Of a stretch of 24,994 nucleotides of DNA, positions 7,700 to 16,250 are shown piece after piece. The stretch covers positions 1 to 24,994 of the forward strand of contig CAKRIL010000041.1 of the NCBI GenBank assembly GCA_934343915.1, in the 5' to 3' direction. Numbering within the stretch: the first letter of the stretch is position 1; each line of letters starts with the position of its first letter. The translations under genes and the position numbers were made by a program. This DNA comes from an uncultured Lachnospiraceae bacterium (GTDB taxonomy: Bacteria > Bacillota > Clostridia > Lachnospirales > Lachnospiraceae). The notes under the pieces were generated by a model that was not told the origin of the DNA, did not search any database, and saw nothing but the letters and a program-made list of their open reading frames with translations.

Positions 7700-8620
7700 A
7701 TGAAAAAGAATTTTATCAAGAAAGCAGCAACAGCATTACTTTTAGTGAGCACACTTGCTCTCAGTGCGTGTGGAAAGAAAGCATCCGCACCTGTTAAAAT
7801 CGGTGTTCCGGATGACGGAACCAATCAGTCAAGAGCTATAAAGCTTCTTGAGACAGCGGGGCTTATCGAGGTTGACCCGGCAGCAGGATATACACCTGAG
7901 CTTAAGGATGTAACTAAGTACATCTACAACATCGAGATTGTTCCTACAACAGCCAATACGCTTACATCCACACTCGGGGACTATGGTGCAAGCACAATCA
8001 ACGGAACATATGCAATTCCTTACGGACTTGTTCCTTCTAAGGATGCGCTTATCATTGAGAAGCAGAGCGAAGAAGGGGACAACCCTTATGTCAACATTAT
8101 CGTTGCAAGAACAGCGGATGCCGACAATGAGGTATACAAGACAATAGTTGACGCATTCCATACACAGACAGTTGCAGAGTTCCTCTTAGAGGCATACAAG
8201 GAAGCATATTTCCCTGCGTTTGACTATGATGAGAATTATACGGTTGATGACAATTTTGTAAATGATATTTTAAACTATAAGTCATCCAAGGACGGAAAGA
8301 CAGTTGTTAAGGTTGGTGTCTGCGGTTCATCCAACGACCACTGGCTTGCGGTTCAGAAGGTGCTTGATGATGAGAATGCCGGAATATACATTGAGCTTGT
8401 CACATTCGATGCATACAACCTTCCTAATGAGGCACTCAACAATGGTGATATTGACCTCAATTCATTCCAGCACAAGGCATATTTGAACAGCGATGCAGCT
8501 GCTAACGGCTATGACATTCAGGTTATCGGCGATACACTTATTGCTCCTTTGTCGCTTTACTCAAACAAGGTTGATTCACTTGACGCTTTAAAGGAGCTTG
8601 CGGGACTTAAGGAGAATTAG
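7700..8620 (+). CDS. metQ: MetQ/NlpA-family binding lipoprotein, circularly permuted
   Basis: This is a 306-residue surface lipoprotein with a signal peptide and lipobox LSAC (Cys24), the substrate-binding partner of MetNI. The domain order is reversed compared with E. coli MetQ. Residues 31-180 (VKIGVPDDGTNQSRA, INGTYAI, NPYVNIIVAR) match the C-terminal half of MetQ (VAVPNDPTN, VINTTYA, SPYVNLIVTR). Residues 201-306 (VKVGV, ELVTFDAYNLPNEAL, GDIDLNSFQHKAYL, YSNKVDSLDALKEL) match the N-terminal half. A short hydrophilic linker of about 20 residues joins them. An ATG at 7694 is two codons earlier, but AAGGAGG (7685-7691) is better spaced for 7700. Both halves look complete, so the protein is probably functional. 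Ligand specificity within the methionine/NlpA family is unknown. Confidence 0.9.
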   Translation: MKKNFIKKAATALLLVSTLALSACGKKASAPVKIGVPDDGTNQSRAIKLLETAGLIEVDPAAGYTPELKDVTKYIYNIEIVPTTANTLTSTLGDYGASTINGTYAIPYGLVPSKDALIIEKQSEEGDNPYVNIIVARTADADNEVYKTIVDAFHTQTVAEFLLEAYKEAYFPAFDYDENYTVDDNFVNDILNYKSSKDGKTVVKVGVCGSSNDHWLAVQKVLDDENAGIYIELVTFDAYNLPNEALNNGDIDLNSFQHKAYLNSDAAANGYDIQVIGDTLIAPLSLYSNKVDSLDALKELAGLKEN

Positions 8621-8622
8621 TC

Positions 8623-9822
8623 ATGAACGAGCTTGAAAAAAAGATATATGACGAGGTCATTGCTGACCATCAGTATATTGTGGATTTGAGAAGATACTTT
8701 CATATGAATCCTGAGACTGCCAAGGAGGAGTTCGGAACCGCAAAGCGCATCGAGGAGGAGCTTGACAAGCTTGGAATAGAGCACAAGCGCGTCGGAGATA
8801 CCGGTGTGTACGCCGAGATAAAGGGCGGGCTTGCCGGGGACAAGACGATTGTGCTTCGCGCGGATATAGACGCACTCGATGTTGAGGAGGCACATGACTG
8901 TCCTTATAAGAGTACGATTCCGGGGAAAATGCATGCATGCGGACATGATGCTCATGCGGCAGCACTTGTTGGTGCGGCGAGAATACTTGCTGCTAACAAG
9001 GACAAGTTCGGAGGTACGGTAAGACTTACCTTCCAGCAGGGCGAGGAAATCGGATACGGTGCAAGACTGTTTGTGGACGGAGGATACCTTGACGGAGCAG
9101 ACAGAACCTTCGGTATACATGTAAGCTCGGCTTATGATGTAGGAAAGGTTGTGGCTTCGATAGGACCTAACAATGCGAGCGTTGACTGGTTCAAAATATC
9201 CGTTCACGGAAAATCAGCGCATGTATCGACACCGCACCTTGGTGTTGATGCGCTCTATATTGCAAGCCAGATTGTCGTTGCAATTCAGGCGCTTATCACA
9301 AGAAGAACCAATCCTCTTGAGAGCATCCTAATCGGTATCGGAAAGCTTGATGCCGGTACAGCGTACAATGTTGTCGCTGAGGAGGCTGCGATGGAAGGAA
9401 CAATCCGTGTATTTTCACCTGAACTCAGAAAGGCAACCAAGGAGAGAATAGAGCTTGTCGCATCATCGATAGCTGCAATGTACGGCGGCACTGTATCGAT
9501 AGAGTGGAAGGATTTTACTTCACCGCTTATCAATGATGAGGAGTCCACGCTTGAGGTGAGAAAGGTGCTCACGTCGGTATTTGGCAGGGAGAGCGTGGTC
9601 GAGAGCAGAACACCGTCACTCGGCGGGGATGATTTTGCCGAGTACATCTTAAAGGTGCCGGGCTGTTATGCGTTCGTCGGTTCAAGAGATTCTAAGATAC
9701 CTGAGACCGGTGTTGCACATCACAATTCACACTTTGATGTCGGAGAGGATGCACTCACAGTCATGGTAAATCTCATGAGTATATATGCGATTGAATTTCT
9801 GAATGGAGAAATCGATAAATAA
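8623..9822 (+). CDS. M20 family amidohydrolase / N-acyl-amino-acid deacylase
   Basis: This 399-residue metal-dependent hydrolase belongs to the M20 (IAA-amino acid hydrolase/HipO-like) family, which cleaves N-acyl groups from amino acids or related amides. Metal-site motifs are visible: RADIDAL, MHACGHDAHAA, the catalytic pair in QQGEE, and HHNSHFDVGEDAL near the C-terminus. The dimerisation insert lies in the middle. It starts 2 nt after the metQ stop with AAGGAG at 8609-8614, so it is the fourth gene of the metNIQ operon. I infer that the importer delivers an N-acylated amino acid or methionine derivative that this enzyme opens. The substrate cannot be read from sequence. Confidence 0.88.
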   Translation: MNELEKKIYDEVIADHQYIVDLRRYFHMNPETAKEEFGTAKRIEEELDKLGIEHKRVGDTGVYAEIKGGLAGDKTIVLRADIDALDVEEAHDCPYKSTIPGKMHACGHDAHAAALVGAARILAANKDKFGGTVRLTFQQGEEIGYGARLFVDGGYLDGADRTFGIHVSSAYDVGKVVASIGPNNASVDWFKISVHGKSAHVSTPHLGVDALYIASQIVVAIQALITRRTNPLESILIGIGKLDAGTAYNVVAEEAAMEGTIRVFSPELRKATKERIELVASSIAAMYGGTVSIEWKDFTSPLINDEESTLEVRKVLTSVFGRESVVESRTPSLGGDDFAEYILKVPGCYAFVGSRDSKIPETGVAHHNSHFDVGEDALTVMVNLMSIYAIEFLNGEIDK

Positions 9823-9857
9823 GCCAAAGAAATTAATAAATAATTTACTTTTAAAGA

Positions 9858-9939
9858 ACCTGTATTATGGTATATAATGTAATCAGAATTATCAAGCTGC
9901 AAAGCAGTTCTGACATTATATCCATGATACGGGTTTTTT
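9858..9939 (+). terminator. Long hairpin terminator closing the metNIQ operon
   Basis: A stem of about 22 bp with several G-U pairs (9858-9880 with 9913-9934) encloses a smaller nested hairpin and is followed by a T-run (9935-9939). It is longer than a typical terminator but has the right ending. Confidence 0.7.
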
Positions 9940-9996
9940 GGTGCCGGATTTTGTAGATGTGAGACTGATTTTGCAGGGGAAGAAATGAGGAACAGT

Positions 9997-10755
9997 ATGT
10001 CAAAGAAATATATTTCATGGAATGTCAACGGTCTGAGAGCCTGCTTGGACAAGGGCTTTATGGACTTTTTTGATAAGGTGGATGCGGATGCCGTGTGTCT
10101 TCAGGAGATTAAGCTTTCAGAGGGACAGCTTAACTGGGACAAGCCGGGATACCACGCATACTGGAATTATGCGAAGAAGAAGGGATATTCGGGAACAGCC
10201 GTATTCTCTAAGGAAGAGCCGTTAAGCGTGTCGTATGATATGGGAATTGAGGAGCACGACAATGAAGGAAGAATAATCACACTCGAATATGAGGATTACT
10301 ATCTTGTGACAGTCTACACACCTAATTCACAGAGAGGTCTTGAGAGACTTGATTACAGAATGAAGTGGGAGGATGATTTCAGGGTATATCTTAATAAGCT
10401 CAGAGAGAACAAGCCTGTTATCGTGTGCGGTGATATGAATGTTGCACACCAGGAGATTGACCTTAAGAATCCTAAGAGCAATCATAAAAATGCGGGCTTT
10501 ACCGATGAGGAGAGAGGCAGGATGACAGAGCTTCTTGACAGCGGTTTTATAGATACGTTCAGATATTTTTACCCTGATGTCACGGACAGATACTCATGGT
10601 GGTCATATATGTTCCATGCAAGAGAGAACAATGCAGGGTGGCGTATCGACTATTTCCTTGTGTCTGAGGAGCTGAAGGACAGGCTTGTAAGTGCGGACAT
10701 TCATCATTCGGTGATGGGCTCTGACCATTGCCCTGTTGAGCTTGTGATAAAGTGA
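9997..10755 (+). CDS. exoA: Exodeoxyribonuclease III (AP endonuclease)
   Basis: This is a 252-residue magnesium-dependent AP endonuclease/3'-5' exonuclease of the ExoA/XthA family, acting in base excision repair in the cytosol. It has ISWNVNGLRA at the N-terminus, the metal-binding glutamate in CLQEIKL, TVYTPNSQRG, the catalytic CGDMNVAH and terminal GSDHCPVEL, all expected. Two starts are possible: ATG at 9985 (after GGGGA) and ATG at 9997 (after GAGG, six bases away). The second gives the usual family N-terminus and is chosen, but the difference is four residues. It appears to be a separate unit between the metNIQ terminator and gpmI. Confidence 0.95.
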   Translation: MSKKYISWNVNGLRACLDKGFMDFFDKVDADAVCLQEIKLSEGQLNWDKPGYHAYWNYAKKKGYSGTAVFSKEEPLSVSYDMGIEEHDNEGRIITLEYEDYYLVTVYTPNSQRGLERLDYRMKWEDDFRVYLNKLRENKPVIVCGDMNVAHQEIDLKNPKSNHKNAGFTDEERGRMTELLDSGFIDTFRYFYPDVTDRYSWWSYMFHARENNAGWRIDYFLVSEELKDRLVSADIHHSVMGSDHCPVELVIK

Positions 10756-10800
10756 TATAATGTGCAATTCGTGATATGAAATAGAAAAGGGTGATTACAG

Positions 10801-10926
10801 ATGGATATTGCTGAAAACTTAAAGCAGGAGATTGCCGTACTGCCAAAGAACGAGGATGCAGCGGAGTCTGACAGCGTGATGGAGTCTGATGAGGTCAGTG
10901 ACGCTGCGGATGAGACTGAAATGTGA
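10801..10926 (+). CDS. Possible acidic microprotein, 41 residues
   Basis: A 41-residue ORF starts at ATG after an AAAAGGGTGAT ribosome-binding-like sequence, with a TATAAT at 10756-10761 upstream. Fourteen residues are Asp or Glu, concentrated in the second half, and there are no aromatic residues. No family is recognised. It lies in the otherwise empty 370-bp gap between exoA and gpmI. It may be a chance ORF, and only expression or conservation would decide. Confidence 0.35.
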   Translation: MDIAENLKQEIAVLPKNEDAAESDSVMESDEVSDAADETEM

Positions 10927-11008
10927 ATCTTTCCTCGGCTGCGGAATTTTAATCACGCTTATGGGAAAGCTGCTAAGAAAGATAAGAAAGAGAATATTAA
11001 GGCGGAAA

Positions 11009-11037
11009 TTGACATAATTTTATCAGTATGGTACAAT
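11009..11037 (+). promoter_or_regulatory. Sigma-A promoter of gpmI
   Basis: A perfect TTGACA (11009-11014) and TACAAT (11032-11037) are separated by 17 bp. They lie about 88 bp before the gpmI start and fit a strong housekeeping promoter. The remainder of the exoA-gpmI gap shows no other clear feature. Confidence 0.85.
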
Positions 11038-11124
11038 TTCACACGGAAATAAAACAGACGGTACGGGAATTATATCAGCAGATGTACTGTTTGGAATAAT
11101 ATAAATCTAAAGGAGAATATTACA

Positions 11125-12666
11125 ATGAGAAAGAAACCTGTTGTACTTATGGTACTTGATGGCTACGGACTTAGCGACCGTACAGAGGGCAATGCTATTG
11201 CACTTGCCAATACTCCTGTTATGGATAAGCTTATGAAGGAGTGTCCTTTTGTAAAGGGTAACGCCTCAGGTCTTGCAGTAGGACTTCCTGACGGACAGAT
11301 GGGTAATTCCGAGGTTGGCCATATGAATATCGGTGCAGGACGTATTATATATCAGGATCTTACAAGAATAACCAAGGCAATCGAGGATGGAGATTTCTTC
11401 GAGAATAAGGCTTTGCTTGCTGCTATGGAGAATTGTAAGAAGAATAATTCAGACCTTCATCTTTGGGGACTTTTATCCGATGGTGGTGTTCACAGCCACA
11501 TTTCACATGTATACGGACTTCTTGAGCTCGCTAAGAAGTGCGGAGTTGAGAAGGTATATGTTCATGCATTCTTAGACGGACGTGATACACCTCCTGCATC
11601 AGGCAGGGATTATGTCGCAAAGCTTGAGGAGAAGATGGCAGAGATTGGCGTAGGTAAGGTTGCATCACTTTCCGGACGTTACTATGCAATGGACAGAGAC
11701 AACAACTGGGACAGAGTGAAGAAGGCTTATGATTCACTTGTGCTCGGAGAGGGTGTCAAGGCGACAAGCGCTGTCAAGGCTATGGAGGATTCATATGCAG
11801 ATGGTGTTACAGATGAGTTCGTAATTCCTACCGTAATCACAGACGAATCAGGTAATCCATTGTCGGTTGTTAAGGAGAACGATTCAGTTATCTTCTTTAA
11901 CTTCCGTCCTGACCGCGCAAGAGAGATGACAAGAGCATTCTGTGATGACAAGTTCACGGGCTTTGACAGAAAGTTCATACCTCTCACATTCGTATGCTTC
12001 AAGGATTATGATGAGACAATTCCGAACAAGATGATTGCATTCGAGAACGGCAGCATCAAGAATACATTCGGTGAATATATTGCAAGCAAGGGACTTAAGC
12101 AGCTCAGACTTGCTGAGACAGAGAAGTACGCACATGTTACATTCTTCTTCAACGGCGGTGTTGAGGAGCCTAATGTTGACGAGGCAAGACTTCTCGTAAA
12201 CAGCCCTAAGGATGTAGCTACCTATGACCTTAAGCCGGAGATGAGTGCTCCTGAGGTTGGTATGGATCTCGTTGAGGCAATCAAGTCCGACAAGTATGAT
12301 GTCATCATTATCAACTTCGCTAACCCTGACATGGTAGGACATACAGGTGTTATCCCTGCCGCAGTCAAGGCTGTTGAGAGAGTTGACCAGCTTGTAGGCG
12401 ATGCAGTACAGGCAGTTAAGGATGTTGACGGTGTGCTCTTTATCTGTGCTGACCACGGAAATGCAGAGAAGATGATTGACTATGAGACAGGCAAGCCTCA
12501 TACAGCACATACAACTAACCCTGTTCCGTTCATCCTTGTGAACGCAGACCCATCCTTCAAGCTCAGAGAGGGCGGCTGTCTTGCAGACATAGCTCCTACA
12601 CTTCTTGAGATTATGGAGCTTCCTCAGCCTGCTGAGATGACAGGAAAGTCTCTTATTGTAAGATAA
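11125..12666 (+). CDS. gpmI: 2,3-bisphosphoglycerate-independent phosphoglycerate mutase
   Basis: This manganese-dependent alkaline-phosphatase-superfamily enzyme interconverts 3- and 2-phosphoglycerate. The 513 residues match family length. The active-site serine is Ser62 in GQMGNSEVGHMNIG, the first metal site is in LDGYG, and others are in FNFRPDRAREMTRAF, NFANPDMVGHTG and CADHGNAE. AGGAG at 11111-11115 fixes the start. It is a glycolytic gene normally near gap-pgk-tpiA in clostridia but here is separated from tpiA by about 8 kb of unrelated genes. It has its own promoter and terminator. Confidence 0.98.
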   Translation: MRKKPVVLMVLDGYGLSDRTEGNAIALANTPVMDKLMKECPFVKGNASGLAVGLPDGQMGNSEVGHMNIGAGRIIYQDLTRITKAIEDGDFFENKALLAAMENCKKNNSDLHLWGLLSDGGVHSHISHVYGLLELAKKCGVEKVYVHAFLDGRDTPPASGRDYVAKLEEKMAEIGVGKVASLSGRYYAMDRDNNWDRVKKAYDSLVLGEGVKATSAVKAMEDSYADGVTDEFVIPTVITDESGNPLSVVKENDSVIFFNFRPDRAREMTRAFCDDKFTGFDRKFIPLTFVCFKDYDETIPNKMIAFENGSIKNTFGEYIASKGLKQLRLAETEKYAHVTFFFNGGVEEPNVDEARLLVNSPKDVATYDLKPEMSAPEVGMDLVEAIKSDKYDVIIINFANPDMVGHTGVIPAAVKAVERVDQLVGDAVQAVKDVDGVLFICADHGNAEKMIDYETGKPHTAHTTNPVPFILVNADPSFKLREGGCLADIAPTLLEIMELPQPAEMTGKSLIVR

Positions 12667-12740
12667 TTTCAGGCGGATTACAGATGGTTAAACAGCCTGA
12701 TTTATCCAATCCGTAAATAAATATATTATAAAATACTTGA

Positions 12741-12786
12741 AAAAAAGCATCGACTATGCTATTATGTCATAAGTCGGTGCTTTTTT
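12741..12786 (+). terminator. Intrinsic terminator after gpmI
   Basis: An 11-bp stem with one G-U pair (12745-12755 with 12772-12782) is flanked by an A-run and a T-run, so it could work on both strands. Confidence 0.85.
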
Positions 12787-12844
12787 GTGACCATATCGGT
12801 ATGAAAAGGTACATTATGGTATCTTGATGTAGGAGGTGTGAACC

Positions 12845-13078
12845 ATGGCAGTTTTGAAGATAATATTAACAGTGATTTTTGTAATTGATTGTATAGCTTT
12901 ATCAGCAATAGTGTTACTTCAGGAGGGCAAGAGCGCAGGACTCGGAGCAATAAGCGGTGCTGCTGAGACCTACTGGGGCAGGAACAAGGGACGTTCTGCA
13001 GAGGGTAAGCTTGAGAAGTTTACCACAATCGCAGCGATTGCTTTCCTTGTAATTGCATTAGTACTTAATGTATTTTAA
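12845..13078 (+). CDS. secG: Preprotein translocase subunit SecG
   Basis: This 77-residue small membrane subunit of the SecYEG channel assists SecA-driven export. It has two hydrophobic helices (about residues 3-24 and 58-76) joined by a loop with LLQEGKSAGLGAISGA and the GRNKGRS segment typical of SecG. A near-ideal AGGAGGTG lies six bases before the ATG. The position directly upstream of rnr-smpB-ssrA is conserved across Firmicutes. Confidence 0.93.
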   Translation: MAVLKIILTVIFVIDCIALSAIVLLQEGKSAGLGAISGAAETYWGRNKGRSAEGKLEKFTTIAAIAFLVIALVLNVF

Positions 13079-13084
13079 CTACTG

Positions 13085-13118
13085 ACACCCTTGCAGATGA
13101 CACTGTGAGGGTGTTTTT
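13085..13118 (+). terminator. Intrinsic terminator after secG
   Basis: A 7-bp stem (13085-13091 with 13108-13114) followed by five T residues lies 30 nt before the rnr ribosome binding site. It may be leaky, as no clear promoter for rnr follows it. Confidence 0.65.
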
Positions 13119-13160
13119 GCGTGGTTGTGAGAGCTTTAAAAGAAACGGAGGGGATATTTA

Positions 13161-15287
13161 ATGGATGAATTATTTGAGCAGAGAAAAAAGATGATAGAAG
13201 AGCTTATTCATGATGAACTGTATGTTCCGATGAAGATAAAGGAGCTTGCTATTTTTCTGAACGTAGCCAAGGAGGATAGGGGGGAGCTCGAGAGAGTGCT
13301 TAACAGTCTGCTCTCCGAGGGAAAGATTACTGTAACTAAGAAGGGAAAATACATGAAGCCTGACACATCACAGATTACAGGTGTGTTCGAGAGCCATCCG
13401 AACGGCTTCGGCTTCGTAACAATAGAGGGCGAGGATGATGATGTATTCATTCCTGCAAAATATACCGCAGGTGCACTTCACCATGACACGGTTCAGATTG
13501 TTATTACAAGTGAGAAGTATCAGGGCAGAAGACGCGAGGGCAAGGTTATAAAGGTCTTGTCACACGGAGCAGACCATCTTGTGGGCTATTATCAGAAGTC
13601 CAAGAGCTATGGCTTTGTGAGACCTGATGACCAGCATTTTCTTAAGGACATATATATACCGGCGGGTTCCGATATGGGTGCGGTGGACGGACACAAGGTT
13701 GTCGTGAAGATAACGAATTACGGTGATGATACACATAAGCCTGAGGGAAAGATAACGGAGATTCTCGGTCATGTAAATGACCCCGGAACAGACATAATGT
13801 CGGTTATAGCGGCATATGATATACCTGTGGAGTTCCCCAAGGAGGTTATGGACAGCCTTGAGGACATTCCTGACAGTGTGGATTCGAAGGCAAGTGCGGG
13901 AAGAGTTGACTTCAGAGCGCTTCAGACGGTCACTATCGACGGTGAGGATGCAAAGGACTTAGATGACGCGATAAGCATATCGAAGTCTGATAAGGGATAT
14001 ACTCTCGGCGTACATATTGCCGATGTCAGCAATTATGTCACGGAGAATTCACCGCTTGATAAGGAAGCGAGGGCAAGAGGTACAAGCGTGTACCTTGTTG
14101 ACAGAGTTATACCTATGCTTCCGCATAAGCTGTCCAATGGTATATGCTCACTCAACGAGGGCGTGGACAGACTTGCACTCAGCTGTGTTATGGACATTGA
14201 CTTGAAGGGAAATATTGTCGGACACAGAATATGTGAGTCGGTTATAAATGTTGACCGCCGTATGTCTTATACCTCGGTAAAGAAGATTCTTGCGGATGAT
14301 GATACAGCGGAAAAGGAAAAATATGCAGACCTTGTGGATATGTTCTTTTTGATGAAGGAGTTATCAGAGCTTTTAAGAAGCAGAAGAGAGAACAGAGGCT
14401 CGATTGATTTTGATTTTCCTGAGAGCAAGATTATTCTTGATAAAAATGGGAAGCCTATTGATATTAAGCCGTATGAGAGAAATGTTGCAACCAGAATTAT
14501 TGAGGATTTCATGCTCGCTGCCAATGAGACTGTTGCGGAGGACTTCTTTTGGCAGGAGCTTCCGTTCGTGTACAGGACACATGATGACCCGGATCCGGAG
14601 AAGATAAGAAGCCTTGCAACCTTCATAAATAACTTCGGCTATTCAATTCATGTCGGGCAGGACTATGTGCATCCGAAGGAGCTTCAGAAGCTTCTTGCCA
14701 CGATACAGGACTCGCCTGAGGAGCCGCTTATATCAAGACTTACGCTCAGAAGCATGAAGCGCGCGCAGTACTCTACTGAATGTACCGGACATTTCGGTCT
14801 TTCGGCAAAGTATTACTGTCATTTCACTTCACCTATAAGAAGATATCCTGACCTTCAGATTCACAGAATCATCAAGGAGAATCTGCACGGAGGGCTTACG
14901 GCAAGACGCATAGAGCATTATGAGCGAATCCTTCCTGATGTTGCGAAGAATTCAAGCCTCATGGAGCGGAGAGCGGACGACGCAGAACGCGATACCGACA
15001 AGCTGAAGAAGGTGGAATATATGTCCTCACGCATCGGAAATGTGTATGATGGTGTGATATCGGGTGTGACGGCTTACGGCTTCTATGTGGAGCTGCCTGA
15101 TACCATAGAGGGAATGGTTCACATCAACACTCTTGAGGACGACTATTATATCTTTGACGAGACACATTATGAATTGTACGGCGAGGTGAGCCACAGGACT
15201 TATAAGCTCGGACAACAGGTGACAGTCGAGGTTGTCGGAACGGATAAGCTTATGAGAACGATAGATTTTGAGGTTGTGCAGAAATAA
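13161..15287 (+). CDS. rnr: Ribonuclease R
   Basis: This 708-residue 3'-5' exoribonuclease degrades structured RNA and defective mRNAs freed by trans-translation. Order of domains: N-terminal winged helix (about 1-65), cold-shock OB domains (about 70-205), the RNB catalytic domain (about 250-580) and a C-terminal S1 domain (about 625-705, KVEYMSSRIGNVYDGVISG). The RNB metal-binding aspartates are seen as D260, D266, D268 and D269 in the TIDGEDAKDLDD stretch. GGAGGGG lies at 13148-13153. Adjacency to smpB and ssrA fits its role in trans-translation quality control. Confidence 0.97.
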   Translation: MDELFEQRKKMIEELIHDELYVPMKIKELAIFLNVAKEDRGELERVLNSLLSEGKITVTKKGKYMKPDTSQITGVFESHPNGFGFVTIEGEDDDVFIPAKYTAGALHHDTVQIVITSEKYQGRRREGKVIKVLSHGADHLVGYYQKSKSYGFVRPDDQHFLKDIYIPAGSDMGAVDGHKVVVKITNYGDDTHKPEGKITEILGHVNDPGTDIMSVIAAYDIPVEFPKEVMDSLEDIPDSVDSKASAGRVDFRALQTVTIDGEDAKDLDDAISISKSDKGYTLGVHIADVSNYVTENSPLDKEARARGTSVYLVDRVIPMLPHKLSNGICSLNEGVDRLALSCVMDIDLKGNIVGHRICESVINVDRRMSYTSVKKILADDDTAEKEKYADLVDMFFLMKELSELLRSRRENRGSIDFDFPESKIILDKNGKPIDIKPYERNVATRIIEDFMLAANETVAEDFFWQELPFVYRTHDDPDPEKIRSLATFINNFGYSIHVGQDYVHPKELQKLLATIQDSPEEPLISRLTLRSMKRAQYSTECTGHFGLSAKYYCHFTSPIRRYPDLQIHRIIKENLHGGLTARRIEHYERILPDVAKNSSLMERRADDAERDTDKLKKVEYMSSRIGNVYDGVISGVTAYGFYVELPDTIEGMVHINTLEDDYYIFDETHYELYGEVSHRTYKLGQQVTVEVVGTDKLMRTIDFEVVQK

Positions 15288-15355
15288 AAAATTCAGTGAA
15301 TAATGAATCGTTAATTGAATGGTTATGAACCTTTGGTTCAAATTTAAAATATCCA

Positions 15356-15385
15356 TTGCAAATGAAACGGTACATGTGGTATAAT
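15356..15385 (+). promoter_or_regulatory. Probable promoter of smpB-ssrA
   Basis: TTGCAA (15356-15361) and TATAAT (15380-15385) are separated by 18 bp and end 30 bp before the smpB start. No promoter fits in the 8 nt between smpB and ssrA, so this one may serve both, unless one lies inside smpB. Confidence 0.6.
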
Positions 15386-15415
15386 CCTGAATGTTGACGG
15401 AAGGAAGAGAATGCT

Positions 15416-15886
15416 ATGGGCGATAAAGATAATTACAAGTTAATAGCGAACAACAAGAAAGCCTACTTTGATTACTTTATCGAAGATACATGGGAGGCGG
15501 GCATTGCACTTCACGGCACTGAGGTTAAGTCGGTGCGCATGGGAAAGTGCAGCATCAAGGAAGCTTTCATTCGTGTTGAGGACGGCGAGGTATATGTATA
15601 CAACATGCATATCAGTCCTTACGAGAAGGGAAACATCTTTAACAAAGACCCTCTCCGCATTAAGAAGCTTCTGCTTCACAGGCATGAGGTCAACAAGATT
15701 CTGGGCGAAGTATCCCAGAAGGGTTATACCCTTGTACCGCTTCAGGTCTATCTGAAGGGCAGTCTTGCCAAGGTTCAGGTTGGACTCGGACGAGGCAAGA
15801 AGCTCTACGACAAGAGAGACACAATCGCTAAGAAGGATCAGCGAAGAGAAGCTGAGAAGGACTTCAAGGTAAAGAATCTCTATTAA
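15416..15886 (+). CDS. smpB: SsrA-binding protein SmpB
   Basis: This 156-residue OB-fold RNA-binding protein binds the tRNA-like domain of tmRNA and delivers it to stalled ribosomes. Family blocks visible: the KKAYFDYFIEDTWEAGI start, GTEVKSVR, YVYNMHISPYE, the RIKKLLLHRHE helix and the basic C-terminal tail GRGKKLYDKRDTIAKKDQRR that enters the mRNA channel. GGAAGGAAGAG precedes the ATG. It is followed after only 8 nt by ssrA itself. Confidence 0.98.
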   Translation: MGDKDNYKLIANNKKAYFDYFIEDTWEAGIALHGTEVKSVRMGKCSIKEAFIRVEDGEVYVYNMHISPYEKGNIFNKDPLRIKKLLLHRHEVNKILGEVSQKGYTLVPLQVYLKGSLAKVQVGLGRGKKLYDKRDTIAKKDQRREAEKDFKVKNLY

Positions 15887-15894
15887 TATTAATC

Positions 15895-16250
15895 GGGGTA
15901 GTAAAGGTTTCGACGGGCTATTTGAAGTCGGAGAAGCAAGCCGCACGGTCATGCGTCAAATGCCAAATTAAAATTAAACGCTGAAGATAATTTAGCAATC
16001 GCTGCCTAATGGCAGCCGTTCGACCTAGCGCACCTACACGTTAGGAACCGAGCGTCGACTCTGTAGGAAACGACACGGGCAAAGCTTTGAACCCGCGGGC
16101 GTATTATGAAGCTACTGAAGTGCAAATCCTGTTAATCGGAGCTGCATAGAGGGAAGAAGAGTTGCGTACGCAACTCAAAAAAGATTAACTAAGCTTGTAG
16201 AAGGACGATGGACGGTGGTTCGGACACGGGTTCGATTCCCGTCTACTCCA
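15895..16250 (+). ncRNA. ssrA: tmRNA (transfer-messenger RNA)
   Basis: The RNA rescues stalled ribosomes by acting as tRNA-Ala and then as template for a degradation tag. The 5' end GGGGTAG pairs with CTACTCC at the 3' end (one G-U), with discriminator A at 16250. The conserved GTTTCGACGG lies near the 5' end and the T-arm GGTTCGATTCC near the 3' end. The tag reading frame runs 15980-16009 and gives AEDNLAIAA then TAA; with the charged alanine the tag is A-AEDNLAIAA, ending in the AA recognised by ClpXP-type proteases. The genome reads CT rather than the rest of CCA after the discriminator, so CCA would be added enzymatically. The 3' end is also the junction to accessory DNA. Confidence 0.97.

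Noticed and set aside
8617..9207. 196-codon minus-strand frame opposite the amidohydrolase
   Set aside because: It is antisense to a clear M20 enzyme and has no independent signals.
11884..12510. 208-codon minus-strand frame opposite gpmI
   Set aside because: It lies wholly inside gpmI, whose identity is certain. The composition (many Cys, Leu, Ser) is that of a complementary frame.
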